Source: Schizophyllum amplum
Taxonomy: Eukaryota > Basidiomycota > Agaricomycetes > Agaricales > Schizophyllaceae
NCBI GenBank assembly: GCA_007026445.1
Contig: VDMD01000003.1
Span: 1,116,001 to 1,180,000 of the forward strand
DNA length: 64,000 nt
Direction: 5' to 3'
This document shows, piece after piece, positions 45,274 through 56,629 of this stretch. The notes under the pieces were generated by a model. That model did not search any database, was not told the origin of the DNA, and saw only the letters and a program-made list of their open reading frames with translations. Every line of letters begins with the position of its first letter. Position 1 is the first letter of the stretch. Position numbers and translations under genes: made by a program.

Positions 45274-46607
45274 CTACTCCGTGTCCATGATCTTCTTCAA
45301 CAACGGCGCCACAGCCTTCCGCGTCGCCTTCGCGTTACCTTGTTTATATACCCGGATATGTATGCTGCCCGTCTCCTCCCACCGATGCGGTTCAAAACTC
45401 TTCAGTGGCGTCACGCACATGTCGCTGCTACCCTCCAGACCGGTCCATAGATGCGTCGCTATGGCGTCAACGTCGATGCTCGACGATCCATGAGGCGAGG
45501 CGCGCACCACCCACGCCATCTGGCGCTTATGCTTCCCCTTCTTGCTTTGGAAGGTCGTAAGCACGCCGAGCACCGACAGGCCGCGCGCGTCCATGTATCG
45601 CACGCCCTCCGACTCGAGGACACCGCCTTTCGCCCATGCCTTGAGCGACAGCGGTACCGTGGCCAATCCGGCGCGTATCTCGGGTGCGCTCGATAGCCAG
45701 GACGGTCGGTATGTGTACTCCTTATAGTCGCGTCGAAGGAGGTCCCATGCGCTGAGTGCCGCCACGTCCGCCTTTTTCGTCTGCAGCGCTTGTGCGAGCT
45801 CGGAAACGCTCGGCACATCGTGCAATTCGGGGCCAGTAAGCGATTGCTCGGAAGAGAGCGTAGAGTGTGGGAGCAGTCTGGCGACAGCGGCGCGGTCGAC
45901 ATCTGTTGCTTTGCCGCCCGGTCGCAGGCCCGAGGTGTCGATGAGGATGGCAGCAATAACGAGGGTGGCGAGCTCTGCTGGGAGATTATCTGGAAGGAGT
46001 CCCGCTACATGCGCTGCGCACGAGCCCGATGGCGCGACAACGCGCGGGTCCGCATCCTTGTGTAGTCCTTCGTCTTCGTGATGGTCGACGATCGCGGCGA
46101 CGTGCGCGTCGGGGTTTCCGTCTGAGAACTGCGTTCCGAGACGGTTGTGGTCGACGAGAGCGAATCGAGTGGAGGGGAATGGTCTGTACGTCGCGAGGTC
46201 ACTGGCGCAGAGCAACTGAGTTGCGGGATCGTTGAAGCCAGCAAGATGCAGCGCATGCAGGTTCTCCGGTCGTAGACTGTAGTCGTCCCTCTCGCATTGT
46301 ATATAGGCTATCGTGGGCTGGTGGTGAACCACTGTTTGCACCCAAGCGTACGCAATCGAAGAGGCGATGCTGTCAAGATCTGGTGTACATCGTAAGCCGA
46401 AGTCCGGGCGAAGTATGCGCGTTGCGCACCTGCTGCTTCGTTTCCCATCACTACGGTCCAGTCCTTCCCTTTGGAGGACTTGACATCGTTCAGATATTGC
46501 GCCTTGTGCGAAGCGATGAGCTTGGCTAAGTGCTGGTCTTCCTTCAAGGCTTTCGAACCATTGAGATGACTGGTGATGCGCGACAATCTACGTACAGTTG
46601 AAGCCAT
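45274..46607 (-). CDS. PPX1: exopolyphosphatase (DHH/DHHA2 family)
   Basis: Two exons, 46607-46430 and 46379-45274, join in phase to give 427 aa. The first splice rebuilds the N-terminal DHH-family metal motif as MGNEAADLDSIASSIAYAW. Downstream are FALVDHNRLG and IVDHHEDEGLH (the DHH motif), SCAAHVAGLL, IAAILIDTSGL, and a C-terminal DHHA2 domain with RRDYKEYTY, MAWVVRASPHGSSSIDVDAI and SFEPHRWEETGSIHIRVYKQ. This matches yeast Ppx1-type enzymes, which remove terminal phosphates from inorganic polyphosphate using divalent metals in the cytosol or mitochondria. Related human PRUNE proteins share the fold, so a different small phosphate substrate cannot be excluded. It is convergent with family A gene 1 (290 nt apart) and divergent from C2H2 gene 1. 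Confidence 0.9.
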
Positions 46608-47167
46608 GGGGAAGCAGAAGAATGCGATAATCTTGAGACAACTTTGTAAGCAGTTTGCAGGGACTACTCCTTCTGACTCTGAGGTGGCAACTGGTGGCGG
46701 ACGCTAAAAGAGGCTGGAAATGGAACAATAGACAATGACATGATGCAGCGGCGCCCAGCCACGTGTCAATGCCATCGGCTGTAATTTCCTCGCGGCAACA
46801 GCCGAACACTTTTGAATCCGTCCTCCATCTCACTGATTCTCATTGCCGCCGTTCGGGGATATACTTGCGCTCGGGCGCGCCTCGCTCTTGCTCCCAACTG
46901 CTCCCAATGTGACGCTTTGCTTCGAATATACAGAAAGCAAGAGAGACCTCGCAGTGTGTGGACTGAGTGAACCCGCGCCGGACCTGTGACATTCTAGGCG
47001 CCTTCTGGCTTTGTCTGTTCCAAGGGTCGTGCTGGTTCAGAATGATTCTCGCAATATAAGGGAGCCTTCGATGCCATAACAGAGTCACGAGGCTTGGTGC
47101 TATAAGAGGCTCGTGAGAGGTGAGACTCGTCCACCTCTTTCTCATCATCTCGCTCGCAGCTACGTTG
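46608..47167. other. divergent intergenic region (exopolyphosphatase / C2H2 gene 1)
   Basis: 560 nt between two divergent starts; the promoter region of both genes. No other feature seen. Confidence 0.4.
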
Positions 47168-47948
47168 ATGCTTTATTGCGGTTACTGTGGTCGTGGGTGT
47201 CAGACGGAGGGTGGTCTTGCGCGGCACCAGCGCGACAAAAAAGATCATCCCTACTGCAATGCCTGCGAACGTGGCTTCGTATCTCGCGCGGCGTTGCACC
47301 AGGTCAGCCGTCGTTGGCACAGTCATAGCTTGCCACGCTCACGTCCCTCCACAGCACTACCGCGACAGCGCAGAGCATGTCTACTGTACTACGTGCGAGC
47401 GAGTCTTTGCTACTGAGGTGCGTCGACCATCTGCTAGGCGCCCACTAGCCTGACTGCTCCATCTAGCACTATCGCGACAACGCTGCCCATCCCTACTGCA
47501 CAGAATGCGAACGGGTCTTTGTATCCCACAGTGCCCTGCATCAGGCAAGTCGCCACCGCAGACTAAAAACTCGGGAAGCGATAACATGAGGTCTTTCGAC
47601 ATCATAGCATTATCGCGACAGTGAAGTCCATTCCGCGTACTGCACTGATTGCAGCCGGTTGTTCAGCTCCGACCATGGTCTGAAGCGAGTTCGTCACCCT
47701 CTTCCACGTGTCTCCTGCATGTTGGCGTCTCACGCTGCATCAGCATTACCGCGACAGCGCTGTACATTCGTACTGCTTCGACTGCGAGCGTCACTTCGCA
47801 TCGAAAGCTGCGCTCAGGAAGGTATGTCGTGTTGCTCACTCACACACTGCGCCAATGCTTATTCTTCGACGTTCGTCAGCATTCGTGTAGCTTCGTGCAG
47901 GTCGACGATCTGGCTGATGCCTTTCATGCGGCACTGCAAATCGAGTGA
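47168..47948 (+). CDS. C2H2 zinc-finger protein 1, nearly one exon per finger
   Basis: Six exons, all phase 0: 47168-47302, 47355-47417, 47467-47544, 47608-47688, 47744-47821 and 47880-47948, giving 167 aa. Exon 1 (45 codons) encodes one full finger YCGYCGRGCQTEGGLARHQR and the CxxC part of a second. Each later exon begins with HYRDSxxH (the two His of the previous finger) and ends after the CxxC half of the next (YCNACERGFVSRAALHQ, YCTTCERVFATE, YCTECERVFVSHSALHQ, YCTDCSRLFSSDHGLKR, YCFDCERHFASKAALRK). Splicing is therefore needed to make each finger. The third intron has a GC donor (CAG|GCAAGT); the fourth has GTTCGT. Such fingers bind DNA or RNA; no other domain or target is visible. The gene at 54712-55720 is a paralogue with the same 45-codon first exon. 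Confidence 0.8.
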
Positions 47949-48321
47949 CATGGCCATGGCCATCATACCCTGACTCGATCGACGAAACGTTGTTTAAGCT
48001 CCAGGCAAGCTTGCATACCGCGTACATGTCGTCGTGAATATGTACTATCAGCTATCAGTCTTATGTCCCTCTATGTCAATCGACGCGTTTGACTCCCTTC
48101 AAGCCTGGCCTCAAGGCCTCAAACCCTATACAACTCTGGTCGCGTTCTTTGCGTCATTGAACGACTTGAGACCCCTTCAGGCTGAACCCGGAAACATGTG
48201 CAGGTAAACTGAAGTATATCGTAGGAATGACTCAGGTATTACTACACAGTAATTCCAGCACTGATCCTCGTTCAAGCAAATATACCGGCCTCTCATGCTG
48301 ACCAGTGCACCTGAAGTCATA
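47949..48321. other. intergenic, convergent 3' ends
   Basis: About 370 nt; nothing recognised. Confidence 0.4.
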
Positions 48322-50004
48322 TCAGCGAGCACGGCCCTTCCCTTTTTGACCGTGATCCCGCCTCGGTGGCCTCTCCGACACGAATGTTGTCGTCTGGCCA
48401 GAGGTCGACGCCGTCCCGGACGACAAGGGCGACAAGGCGAAGACCAACGCTCGATTCTCCACGTCCATCGGAGCCTCCCATGTTGAAACGAACGTCGATT
48501 CAGTCGCCCCTTGCGAGGAGTCTGCATCCGCAGGCGGGCCGAAGGCGAGTCGGGATACAGTCATGGACGTCCTGCCGGCATCCGTCTTCACAACATCTTC
48601 CCCTACCCTGGCACGTAGATGTAGGATGAAGCGCGCCGTGAGCATCCCGGAGAAGCTGTTGTGCCGGTCAGCAGAGTTGTCAAATTATTGTCAAGGGCAA
48701 AAAAACTCACGGAAGAGTGAAAGCGCTAGGTAAACGTCGTATTGGATGGTTTTCCTGGAGAATTGGATAAATATTTCTGCGATGGCTATTGTCATAGCTG
48801 AACGCACGGGCGCTCTCTGGACATCCAATGAGTATCGACCAGCATGAACACACTCCAAGAACGTACGAAATTGATAATCACGGCTGACATTGTGAACAAG
48901 GAGACGAAGCTGCACAGCACAGATTAGCCATCCATATAACTTGCCGCTGTCGCCTCGATTTGCACCTGTAGTACACCAAACCTGCGGGCAGATCAGGTAG
49001 ATATGCAGACGACAGAGCATCATTACTGGATATACCCACCTTCCTGTGCCAAAACCATGAACACGCTGTTGCTTGCTTGGATGATACCACCGCGCCGCTG
49101 TTCTCGGATGGCGGGAATACAGCGATATAACGTGAGACACGTCGAAAGAAACTCGAATGCCACCACTAACAACACAAGCGCGTCATTAGCTGGGAATGAG
49201 TGTCAGAGGGCGTCACCGCAGTCCCTTGGTCGCAGAAGGCTTACCACTAGTGGAAGAAAATCATGAGAAATCATCATTTCAGCCGCATATATCGCTGCTT
49301 ACCCTTGATTGAATGACCTCCCCACACATTGCACGCCTGATGTCTCGTACTGTACAAAGGCCCGTCATTTTTGGGAACCGACGAAGAACATAAGCAGCGC
49401 ACGCAGTCTAAGGCGACGACGGTTACCACAATACTTCCGAGGAAAGCAAGAATATACGGATTACGCTGCCATACAGCCCATGTGCGCGCCGTCCAAGTAA
49501 CTAACGTCTGATCAGCCGGTGACTTTGCTTGGAAGCGAAACTAGACCCACTCAATACGGCGGCGCGCCCGAGAATGCTGATTGCAGCGATGGCTTGATAT
49601 GCGGAGTCGCAGCTGCGTGGTCGTCGTTCATGAGCGGGATGACATTGACGGCTGCAACTTCACTGAATCTCACTTCGCCACTGATTAGCTTTATGGTTTC
49701 GTAACATAGCGCGGGATGGGCACCTTGTGAAGGTACCCGGAGATGGCAAGCAGGTATAGTACGTTGCCCGCCAACGCGTAGCGGCAGAGCACGTATAGCA
49801 CAGTAGTCGGACCAAGACGGCGGCGCCACACGAATTCGTACTCGCGCGAGAATGTGAGCGCGTAATCGTAGTATAGCAGCGCTGTACTCTCGAGTTAGCC
49901 AAGCAAAGCGATGGATACTACACGCGTCACTCACCTATGCTGGACCATTGGACGCAGTATTGTATGAAGCTACCGGGCGTCTTAAAGTCAGAGATTCGAG
50001 TCAT
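48322..50004 (-). CDS. DUF6533-type seven-helix membrane protein
   Basis: The start at 50004 gives MTRISDFKTPGSFIQYCVQW; exon 1 (50004-49935) joins to ALLYYDYALTFSREYEFVWR, the DUF6533 hallmark (D-hydrophobic-TF-EV--IW). Further exons give TTVLYVLCRYALAGNVLYLL, WQRNPYILAFLGSIVVTVVA, a segment around GWLICAVQLRLLVHNVSRDY, and a last exon with LTARFILHLRARVGED followed by a Ser/Thr-rich cytoplasmic tail ending at 48322. The layout is that of the very large mushroom family of receptor-like seven-span proteins with unknown ligand. Several internal exon limits (48700-49500) are not certain from reading alone. An intact frame is plausible, but I cannot exclude a damaged copy. It is tandem with Emc2, whose stop is 380 nt upstream of its start. 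Confidence 0.7.
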
Positions 50005-50383
50005 TGGGACCAAAGGGCGGCCTACTGTTTATACTGGGCATCGCTGGCCGTCGACATCAGGCAGGGGCTTGTTTTGCACGCCAAGGGAGAACGAAGGAGC
50101 GAGACACTTGATGTCCTTGATAAGTTGGTGGTACGAAGGAAGATGCGACGCCGGCACGAGGTATAGCCAAGCCTTGCTTATGATGCATGATGCCTCACGG
50201 CAGATGCTCCATAACAAAGCTCCATGATGGCACTGCAGGTGAGAAATCGAAGTCTGCTGAGCTGTAGACCTGCTCAAACAAAAGCACAGCTGTATGGGGT
50301 AGACTGTATAGTGATGCATATTGTCATTGATTCCCCGCAACCAAACACAGACATCTGGCAGTACTCCGAATCCTCATAAAAAG
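50005..50383. other. intergenic between Emc2 stop and DUF6533 start
   Basis: 380 nt; no feature recognised. Confidence 0.4.
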
Positions 50384-51535
50384 CTAAGACGCCTTCATGA
50401 AGCTGAGTACGATGTCTCTACCCGCGGGCGCTTTACCTTTCTCCGGGGAGGAATAGGATGTCAAGACGCGCTCGGTCGCTAGTCGGTCGATGAGCTCAAT
50501 GTCTTTGGGCACTGGAGTGTCGGAGGCAGATTTGAAGGAGCTGCGGGAAGAGAGCAGTTGTCTGGCGCACTGAAAAAGGTAATGTGAGTTCGCAAAGTCC
50601 AGTTCACGTGAGGAGGACTCACAAGCTTGACGCCCCACCACGCGCGTACAGAAAGGCCGGTTGGTACGGAGTCTTTGGCAGCCGTGGGGAGGTCCCTGTC
50701 GCACATGTCGACGACCAGGAGGAACATCTTCAGCGCGAGGGTGATGTCGTCTGCGCTGTGAGCGGTCTCCGCAAACTGTAGGAAGTAGAATGGGTTCTGC
50801 GGAGCAAGAAGGAGTACATGAGAGAGGGATTGCAAAGCGCTCGTGTACCTATGTACAGTCAGTTCGAGCTCCTCAATAAAGATGCGGGGAACGCACTGAT
50901 TGCACGCCGAGTACATGTCCGCGAGCTCGACCCAACCTTCCACGTCGTTGTAGAACGTATCGAGCAGCTGACAGAGTTCCTCCACTGCCTTTTCCATCTT
51001 GCCCGTCCGTCGCAGGATGGATATGCGCCGCTTCCATATCGTCTGAACGATGGTCAGCCCTGATAGCGAGGTTGCGAGAAGACGGACGCACGGGGTTTGG
51101 GGATTCCGCGTCCTGAATCTCGTCGTAATATCTGAGGCACGTCTCAGCCGTCTCGGTGGCCTCCATGCGTATGCCGGTAAGAATATTCACGCGAGGTGAG
51201 TCCGGGAACTGGTCGTTCAGTTCACGTATGCAGTCCTGGGTTGGCGATTTCAGCAAGAGGTCACACAGTGTAGCGGCAGGAACGCACGTCTGCCACATCA
51301 GAGCGACCGATGTCGAGGGCAGCGAGCGCGAACTGCTCCAGAAAGGGCCATGCTATGTCAGGACGATGAGCAGCCGACGTGGGGTCCCCTTGGAGGCTCA
51401 CTGACCCTCGTCGCCAAGCTTCTGCAGAGATGTCTGCTCCAAGATGTAGAAGCCCTTCTCGAAGATGTCCTGAGACGCGCGAGAGTGGCGTGTCCGGTAC
51501 TCGCCCAGTGTTTTGAGTGCGGATGCGACTGACAT
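50384..51535 (-). CDS. EMC2: ER membrane protein complex subunit 2 (TPR protein)
   Basis: The start at 51535 gives MSVASALKTLGEYRTRHSR. Exons 51535-51406, 51352-51288 and 51235-51092 join in phase; later exons run to 50384. Readable parts are DIFEKGFYILEQTSLQKLGDE, WPFLEQFALAALDIGRSDVA, ELNDQFPDSPRVNILTGIRME, TIWKRRISILRRTGKMEKAV, FYNDVEGWVELADMYSACNQ and YTSALQSLSHVLLLAPQNPF. These are the TPR repeats typical of Emc2/TTC35, including the conserved D-WxELADxY turn. Emc2 is the cytosolic scaffold of the ER membrane complex, which inserts tail-anchored and multi-span proteins. Length (about 300 aa) agrees with the family. Its ATG is only 190 nt from the Fol1 stop, same strand. Confidence 0.9.
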
Positions 51536-51725
51536 GGCTCAAGGTCGGAAACGAGACGCGTTCGCGGCCCGGTTACCCGTTTCCTTGAGCATGCGCCCGG
51601 CCCCTTCAACGAATTCAGCGCTCGACAACGCCAGCAATACTTAAAGGTAAAGTACAGTGAGCTTCTACATTTACATACATGGGGTCTGTAGATACGAGTG
51701 ACTGTCAAGTCGTCATGCGGCGTGT

Positions 51726-54398
51726 TCAACTGCAAAGCGCTTTGGCGACGGTGACCACGTCGCCCATAGCTTTCACGTCGTGAATTCTGATTAGCAGCGC
51801 TCCTTGCTGTACCGCGCATGTCACAGCAGCCGCCGTGGCCCAATCTCTGTCACTCGCTTCCGTCTTCCTCCCGTCCGCCCCACCTTGCAGGATGGTACCG
51901 AGGAAGGATTTGCGCGACGTCCCGACAAGCACAGGATAACCTGCTAGCGGGTTGCGATGTTGACACTCTGCTGCACCGGTCAGTATACATTTGACGAGTA
52001 GAGCGATGTAACGCACTCGGGCCCACGGGCACATCGGCCACAACCTGCGCGCCGTCTCGCAACAGCGCCAAATTGCCTTCCACGGTCTTGCTAAAGCCGA
52101 CACCGGGGTCAACAATGACGAGCCAGCGGCGAAGTCCTCCCTTGCCCCTGACCACACGCTCGACTATGTCGCCCAGCTCGACGCGAACGCCTTCCACCAC
52201 GGCGGCGCCCTTCCCTGCGTATTCGTACGTGGCATAGTCCTTGTTCTGGCTCGCCTCGCCGCGAGAGTGCATCAGCACGACAGGTACCGCGTACCGCCGC
52301 GCAATGGCCTTCATGTCGACAAGCACGGCGTCCGACTTCACCCTCCGATGATCGTCATGGAAGGGATATGCGTCCGCGCCCATAAATGCGTAGACGTCGT
52401 TGATACAGTTTGCGCCGGCTTTGATGGCTGCCTCCGCCACGTCTGCGCGAAAAGTGTCAACGCTGATGGGTATGTCCTTCGACGAGCCGTCATTGGCTCG
52501 TATCGCTTGCACGACCGGTGCGACGCGACGAGTTTCCTCCTCGGGCGACACGAAAGCCGCGCCAGGACGTGTCGAGTAACCTCCGATGTCGATGATGTTA
52601 CACCCCGCGGAGATGGATTCGTTCACGTAGTTGAGTGCGTCCGAAAGTTGATTGTGCTGCGCCCCATCGGAGAAGGAGTCGGGCGTGACATTTAAGGTGG
52701 CCATGACCATGGCATCCGAACCCGGTTTCGCTGGCGTGTAGGTCCAAGCCGTCAGGGTGTCTGGTACGGGGTCGACGCTGTGCTCGTCCTGGGCTGCTGC
52801 ACGCGACAGAGGATAGCGAGGGACAGGGATGACGCGCTTCATGGGTGGCTCGGTAGAGGTGCTGGCGAGTGAGGAGAGCATCTGCTTGATGGATTTGCAG
52901 TATGCTGGGTGAACGTAGTCCGGGAGCATGCTGCAAGTGGGAGGGTTAAGCAAGCATCTTTTTGTGGGGCGGCATAAACTCACTCTGCCACGGGGCGAAG
53001 CACGAAGTCTCTCTCATGCAGCCTGGGGTGCGGCACGACCATCTGCCCTTGCAGGTTATCGAGTGACGCTCGATCCTCGGGCGGGCGCGTGTCAATGACT
53101 GCGTCGCCGTAGAAAACAATATCCAAGTCGACGGCGCGTGGACCATTCCGCACAGACGGGACGCGTCCAACGGTTTCTTCGATCTGTTTCAAAACTCGAA
53201 GGAGGGCAGTCGGTTTAAGGTCAGTTTCGACCTGTCAGGACAAGTTACATTATGAGTGTTAGACATGGGGAAGTCGATAGTGATACGCACTATGCACGCG
53301 CAGTTGATGAAGGACGGCTGCTCCGTGATATACATCGGGGCCGACTCGTACATAAAGCTGGTGTCCACGACAGCCATGGTCCACTCAGACACTTCGAGCT
53401 CCAAGTCGAGGGTAGCGCAAGCTTCCAGCAGGCGCAAGGCATACTCGATGTTATGGAATTTGTCGCCAAGGTTCGAGCCTAAAGCAATGACCGCTTTGTG
53501 GACGCCTTGGACAGTCTTCTCTTCGGCGAGCCAGGACGTGGGGAAGTCCGATGGTGATCTCCTCACGACAACCTCGGACGAGCCTGCGAAGACGAGAGCG
53601 TATGGCTTGGCAGCGCTTATGGTGACAGAGGGAGATGGGAGGGACGGACGCAATGCGCGAAGAGCTTCCAGAGCAGCGCGATTCGTAAAAGACTCGAGTG
53701 TCTGATAGTCCGTCTGCCCTAGCACCTGTCAAAGCATTAGCCGTGCAAGGGAAACGAGGACGCGCTATACGCACTGCATACAGCCTTCTCGTTAGCGTCC
53801 TGAAATCCACAGTTCCCGACACATCTCCTGCATCCACCAAGGCGTTCAATCGCACGATCTGCTTCTCCTCGCGCTCGCAGGCATTGACACCGATGATCGC
53901 GTCGACTTCAAGGTCGCGAACGAAGTACTGCCTGCGGCCGATCTTCCAAGCGCCCGGCTCACCCGCCGTCGCTACCGCTTCTATCCCCACGCTCGCACAA
54001 TGCAGGGGAGGCTTGGTTTGCGCGATTTTGACGTATAACTGGCTGACACACGGTCGCAGAGCCGACTGCGGTGCGAGGATCGTATCCAGGACATGACCCA
54101 ATACGTCCTCCAACGAATTGAAGGTAGAATCGCTTTTGATGGATGCGCGCAAGGAAGAGGCGATCAGAGAGTAGTTGATGGACTTGGTGAGGTCGTCGTT
54201 GATCGCGGCAGGAACGACGTCCGTGGGGATGGATACGGAGACGAGGATCGGTTGAGGAGTGGGCTTGTGGGGTTGTTTGGGCGGCCATCGCGAGCCGGAG
54301 TGGAGGGACACCTCGAGGAGGAGATCGTTGACGGCGATGAGGTCGAAGTCGTTTTGTAGGAAGCGGTTGTTGAGCTCGTTCTTCACGTCGGGCGACAT
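51726..54398 (-). CDS. FOL1: trifunctional folate synthesis protein (DHNA-HPPK-DHPS)
   Basis: The start at 54398 gives MSPDVKNELNNRFLQNDFDL. Exons 54398-53775, 53725-53291, 53231-52984, one from about 52930 to 52020, and a last one to 51726 give about 820 aa. N-terminal tandem dihydroneopterin aldolase (FolB) domains: NDFDLIAVNDLLLEVSLH and VRDLEVDAIIGVNACEREEK. HPPK: VIALGSNLGDKFHNIEYALR, RNGPRAVDLDIVFYGD and VPHPRLHERDFVLRP. DHPS: MATLNVTPDSFSDGAQ, CNIIDIGGYSTRPGA, SVDTFRADVAEAAIKAG, VVLMHSRGE, VDPGVGFSKTVEGNL, LVGTSRKSFLGTIL and RIHDVKAM. All substrate-binding motifs are present. The enzyme converts dihydroneopterin to dihydropteroate, the sulfonamide-sensitive branch of folate synthesis, probably in mitochondria or cytosol. 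It is in the same orientation as Emc2. Confidence 0.95.
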
Positions 54399-54711
54399 CG
54401 TGCGTCAAGGATCCGCTCAAGCCTTAGTTCGCCGCTTCAGAACGAACGGAAGTGCCTGAACTTCGTTACACTTTTTGTGGGCGCCTCTAGAGGTTAGAGC
54501 AGGCATTGGCATCCTACTGAACTCTGCATCCTGTGGTGGAAGGGAAGAAGGCATGGTGGCAGGATCGGAGAAAGCTGGCAACACTGTAACGCACAACCCT
54601 TCATTAATGCATTCACAGAGATTGCAAAGTTTACAGCGACATTGAGGATTGGATTACATACATAAGCCGTACATACACATTCCGAGTAGGAAAGAAAGAG
54701 ATGAGTGGTCG
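54399..54711. other. short intergenic region
   Basis: About 310 nt between the C2H2 gene 2 stop and the Fol1 start; nothing recognised. Confidence 0.4.
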
Positions 54712-55720
54712 TCAAAGGGTGAGGAGTCCAGCGAATTGATCCAGCAGCGCACTCATCTCGTCCTTCACCTGCTTGAAGCGCACAAATCCGCAAACCTCGC
54801 TCTCCATGTGGTTGACCAGGCCTGAGATCAGCTTGAACTGCCGCTTGCACTTAGGGCAGTTGAACTTGTCCGCATCATGCACCGGCGAGGCAAGATGCGC
54901 ATTGAGGCCGGGTAGTGTTCGGAACGTGCGGCGGCATAGATAGCATTCGTACGCGCTACCGTTGAACGCACGCTCGGTCGCGGCATACTGGATGCTGGGG
55001 AGCAGGGGAACAGTCCCCGAGGGACCCGCAATACGCCGGCCGACAGAGATTGTGTTAGCGGCGGGCAGGGACTGCACGGCCGCGGTGACTTGACGGCGAC
55101 TGATACCGTGGCAACCAGACTCGATGTGAAGGGCGATGGATGAGGGTACTTTGAACCAACCGTTGCACAAGGGGCATTTGAGGTCACGACTGAGATGCGC
55201 CGGTGAGGCGTTGTGCTGCAGGTGAATGAGTCGAATGCCTGATTTCCACAGATCGATTGCTGAGTACGCACCTGCGCCAGAGCGCCTTCAGTTGCAAAGT
55301 CGCGTTGACAGATGAAGCACCAGTTGTGGGCGGCTGTGGAGGCGAGATGCTGGTAGAGGCTGGTCTGGTTCACGAACTGCCTCTGGCATGCCCCGCAAAA
55401 GTCGTCCTCGTCTGTATCCGCGTCCGATCCAGAGTCGTATTCGGAGGCATAGGATTCTTCGGAGCTATCGTCGCCGTACAGATTGTCGTTGGCGTGAACG
55501 CGAGCATTCAGAAGATGCTATCAGCGTCAATATGGGATCAGATGAGCTCTCGTAGGACTTGGGGTAAAATGGATGTACGACTCGCCTGGTCTAGCGCATG
55601 TTCTGATATGAAGAATCGTTCGCATACATCACAGTACCAGTGGTCATTCCGGTCTCGACAATGTTGATGAAGAGCGTTATCGGTGCGGAAACTGGCGCTG
55701 CAGAAATTACACTGTGGCAT
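54712..55720 (-). CDS. C2H2 zinc-finger protein 2 (paralogue of gene 1)
   Basis: Three phase-0 exons: 55720-55586 (45 codons), 55517-55272 (82 codons) and 55215-54712 (about 168 codons with stop), giving 294 aa. Exon 1 holds MPQCNFCSASFRTDNALHQH and YCDVCERFFISEHALDQ; exon 2 opens with HLLNARVH and closes at FCGACQRQFVNQTSLYQH... WCFICQRDFATEGALAQ; exon 3 opens with HNASPAHLSRD and adds CPLCNGWFKVPSSIALHIE, YECYLCRRTFRTLPGLNAHL and FNCPKCKRQFKLISGLVNHM. Finger positions are again cut by introns between the CxxC half and its His pair (Q|H). The first intron has a GC donor (CAG|GCGAGT), like one in gene 1. Between fingers lies an acidic/Tyr linker (DDSSEESYASEYDSGSD). It is divergent from family A gene 2, about 900 nt away. 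Nucleic-acid binding is likely; the target is unknown. Confidence 0.85.
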
Positions 55721-56629
55721 GGTAAATAGCGAAAGATGTCTGGTACGTACGGCGTAGCCGAAGGCTTTTATGCCTGTCCCGCAGCTGCACCCTCAAATGA
55801 CGTCCTATTCAACGAAGCAGGGAGCAGATCCTTGCGCACTCAGGCGCCTATCGATGGTGAGAGTGCGATTCTCATGCAGAAGCCCGCATCGCGACAGCAC
55901 CCTAATAGAAGAGGCCGGCAAAGAGATGCTAGTGAATCACGTTATGGGCGCCGCAGCGCAAAAGCTGAAAGACAGCTCAATGTTACCAGTTCGAAGGAAT
56001 GATCATACCAGCATTTTCAAAGAAACGCCGTTGGAAGTTCGAGCGTCAGGCAGGATCAAGCAGGTTCGTAGCTTCGTATAGCCTGCTAAGTCACACGAGG
56101 TACCATTCAGCGAGTAGAGCATACTGTAGATGGCTTGACTATGATTGAGGCTTGTGTTGAAGGTGGAGACGAATTGAAAGGAGTCTTCCGAGTTGGCCTG
56201 TGTGGAGGGACTGAACGCCGAGCAGACGCCATCTCCTTCAGGTAGTATGTCTTTATATCAGGCCAGCGATATAGATTGGCAGGAAAGTTGACTGTTGCGA
56301 GCGTAGTCTCAGCCATGCGCAACCTTGAATATGACGGTTCGTGTCGAGGAGCGATCGGCAATCGCCGGCAGGCACTTATCAGAGGTCGGCGTCGGCGCTA
56401 ATTCCCACGCACCTTCCCGACCCTTTACACGATCCGCCACCATGAGGAATGCGCACCTTGATTATTTGTTCGAACGCCCATCTTCTCGACTAAGGACTTG
56501 ATCTGAGTGTCACGTCTTCCGAACAGTCGGGTCTCGGGAGCTGGCCGTGACTCGTCACTCGAGTACATAGCCGCCGTCCTCCTTGAACGTGTAGCTTAGG
56601 CAGCGGTTGACTGGTGCCCTCTTTCGCCA
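55721..56629. other. divergent intergenic region (C2H2 gene 2 / family A gene 2)
   Basis: About 0.9 kb; short open frames on both strands show no conserved motif. No RNA gene or repeat recognised. Confidence 0.4.
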
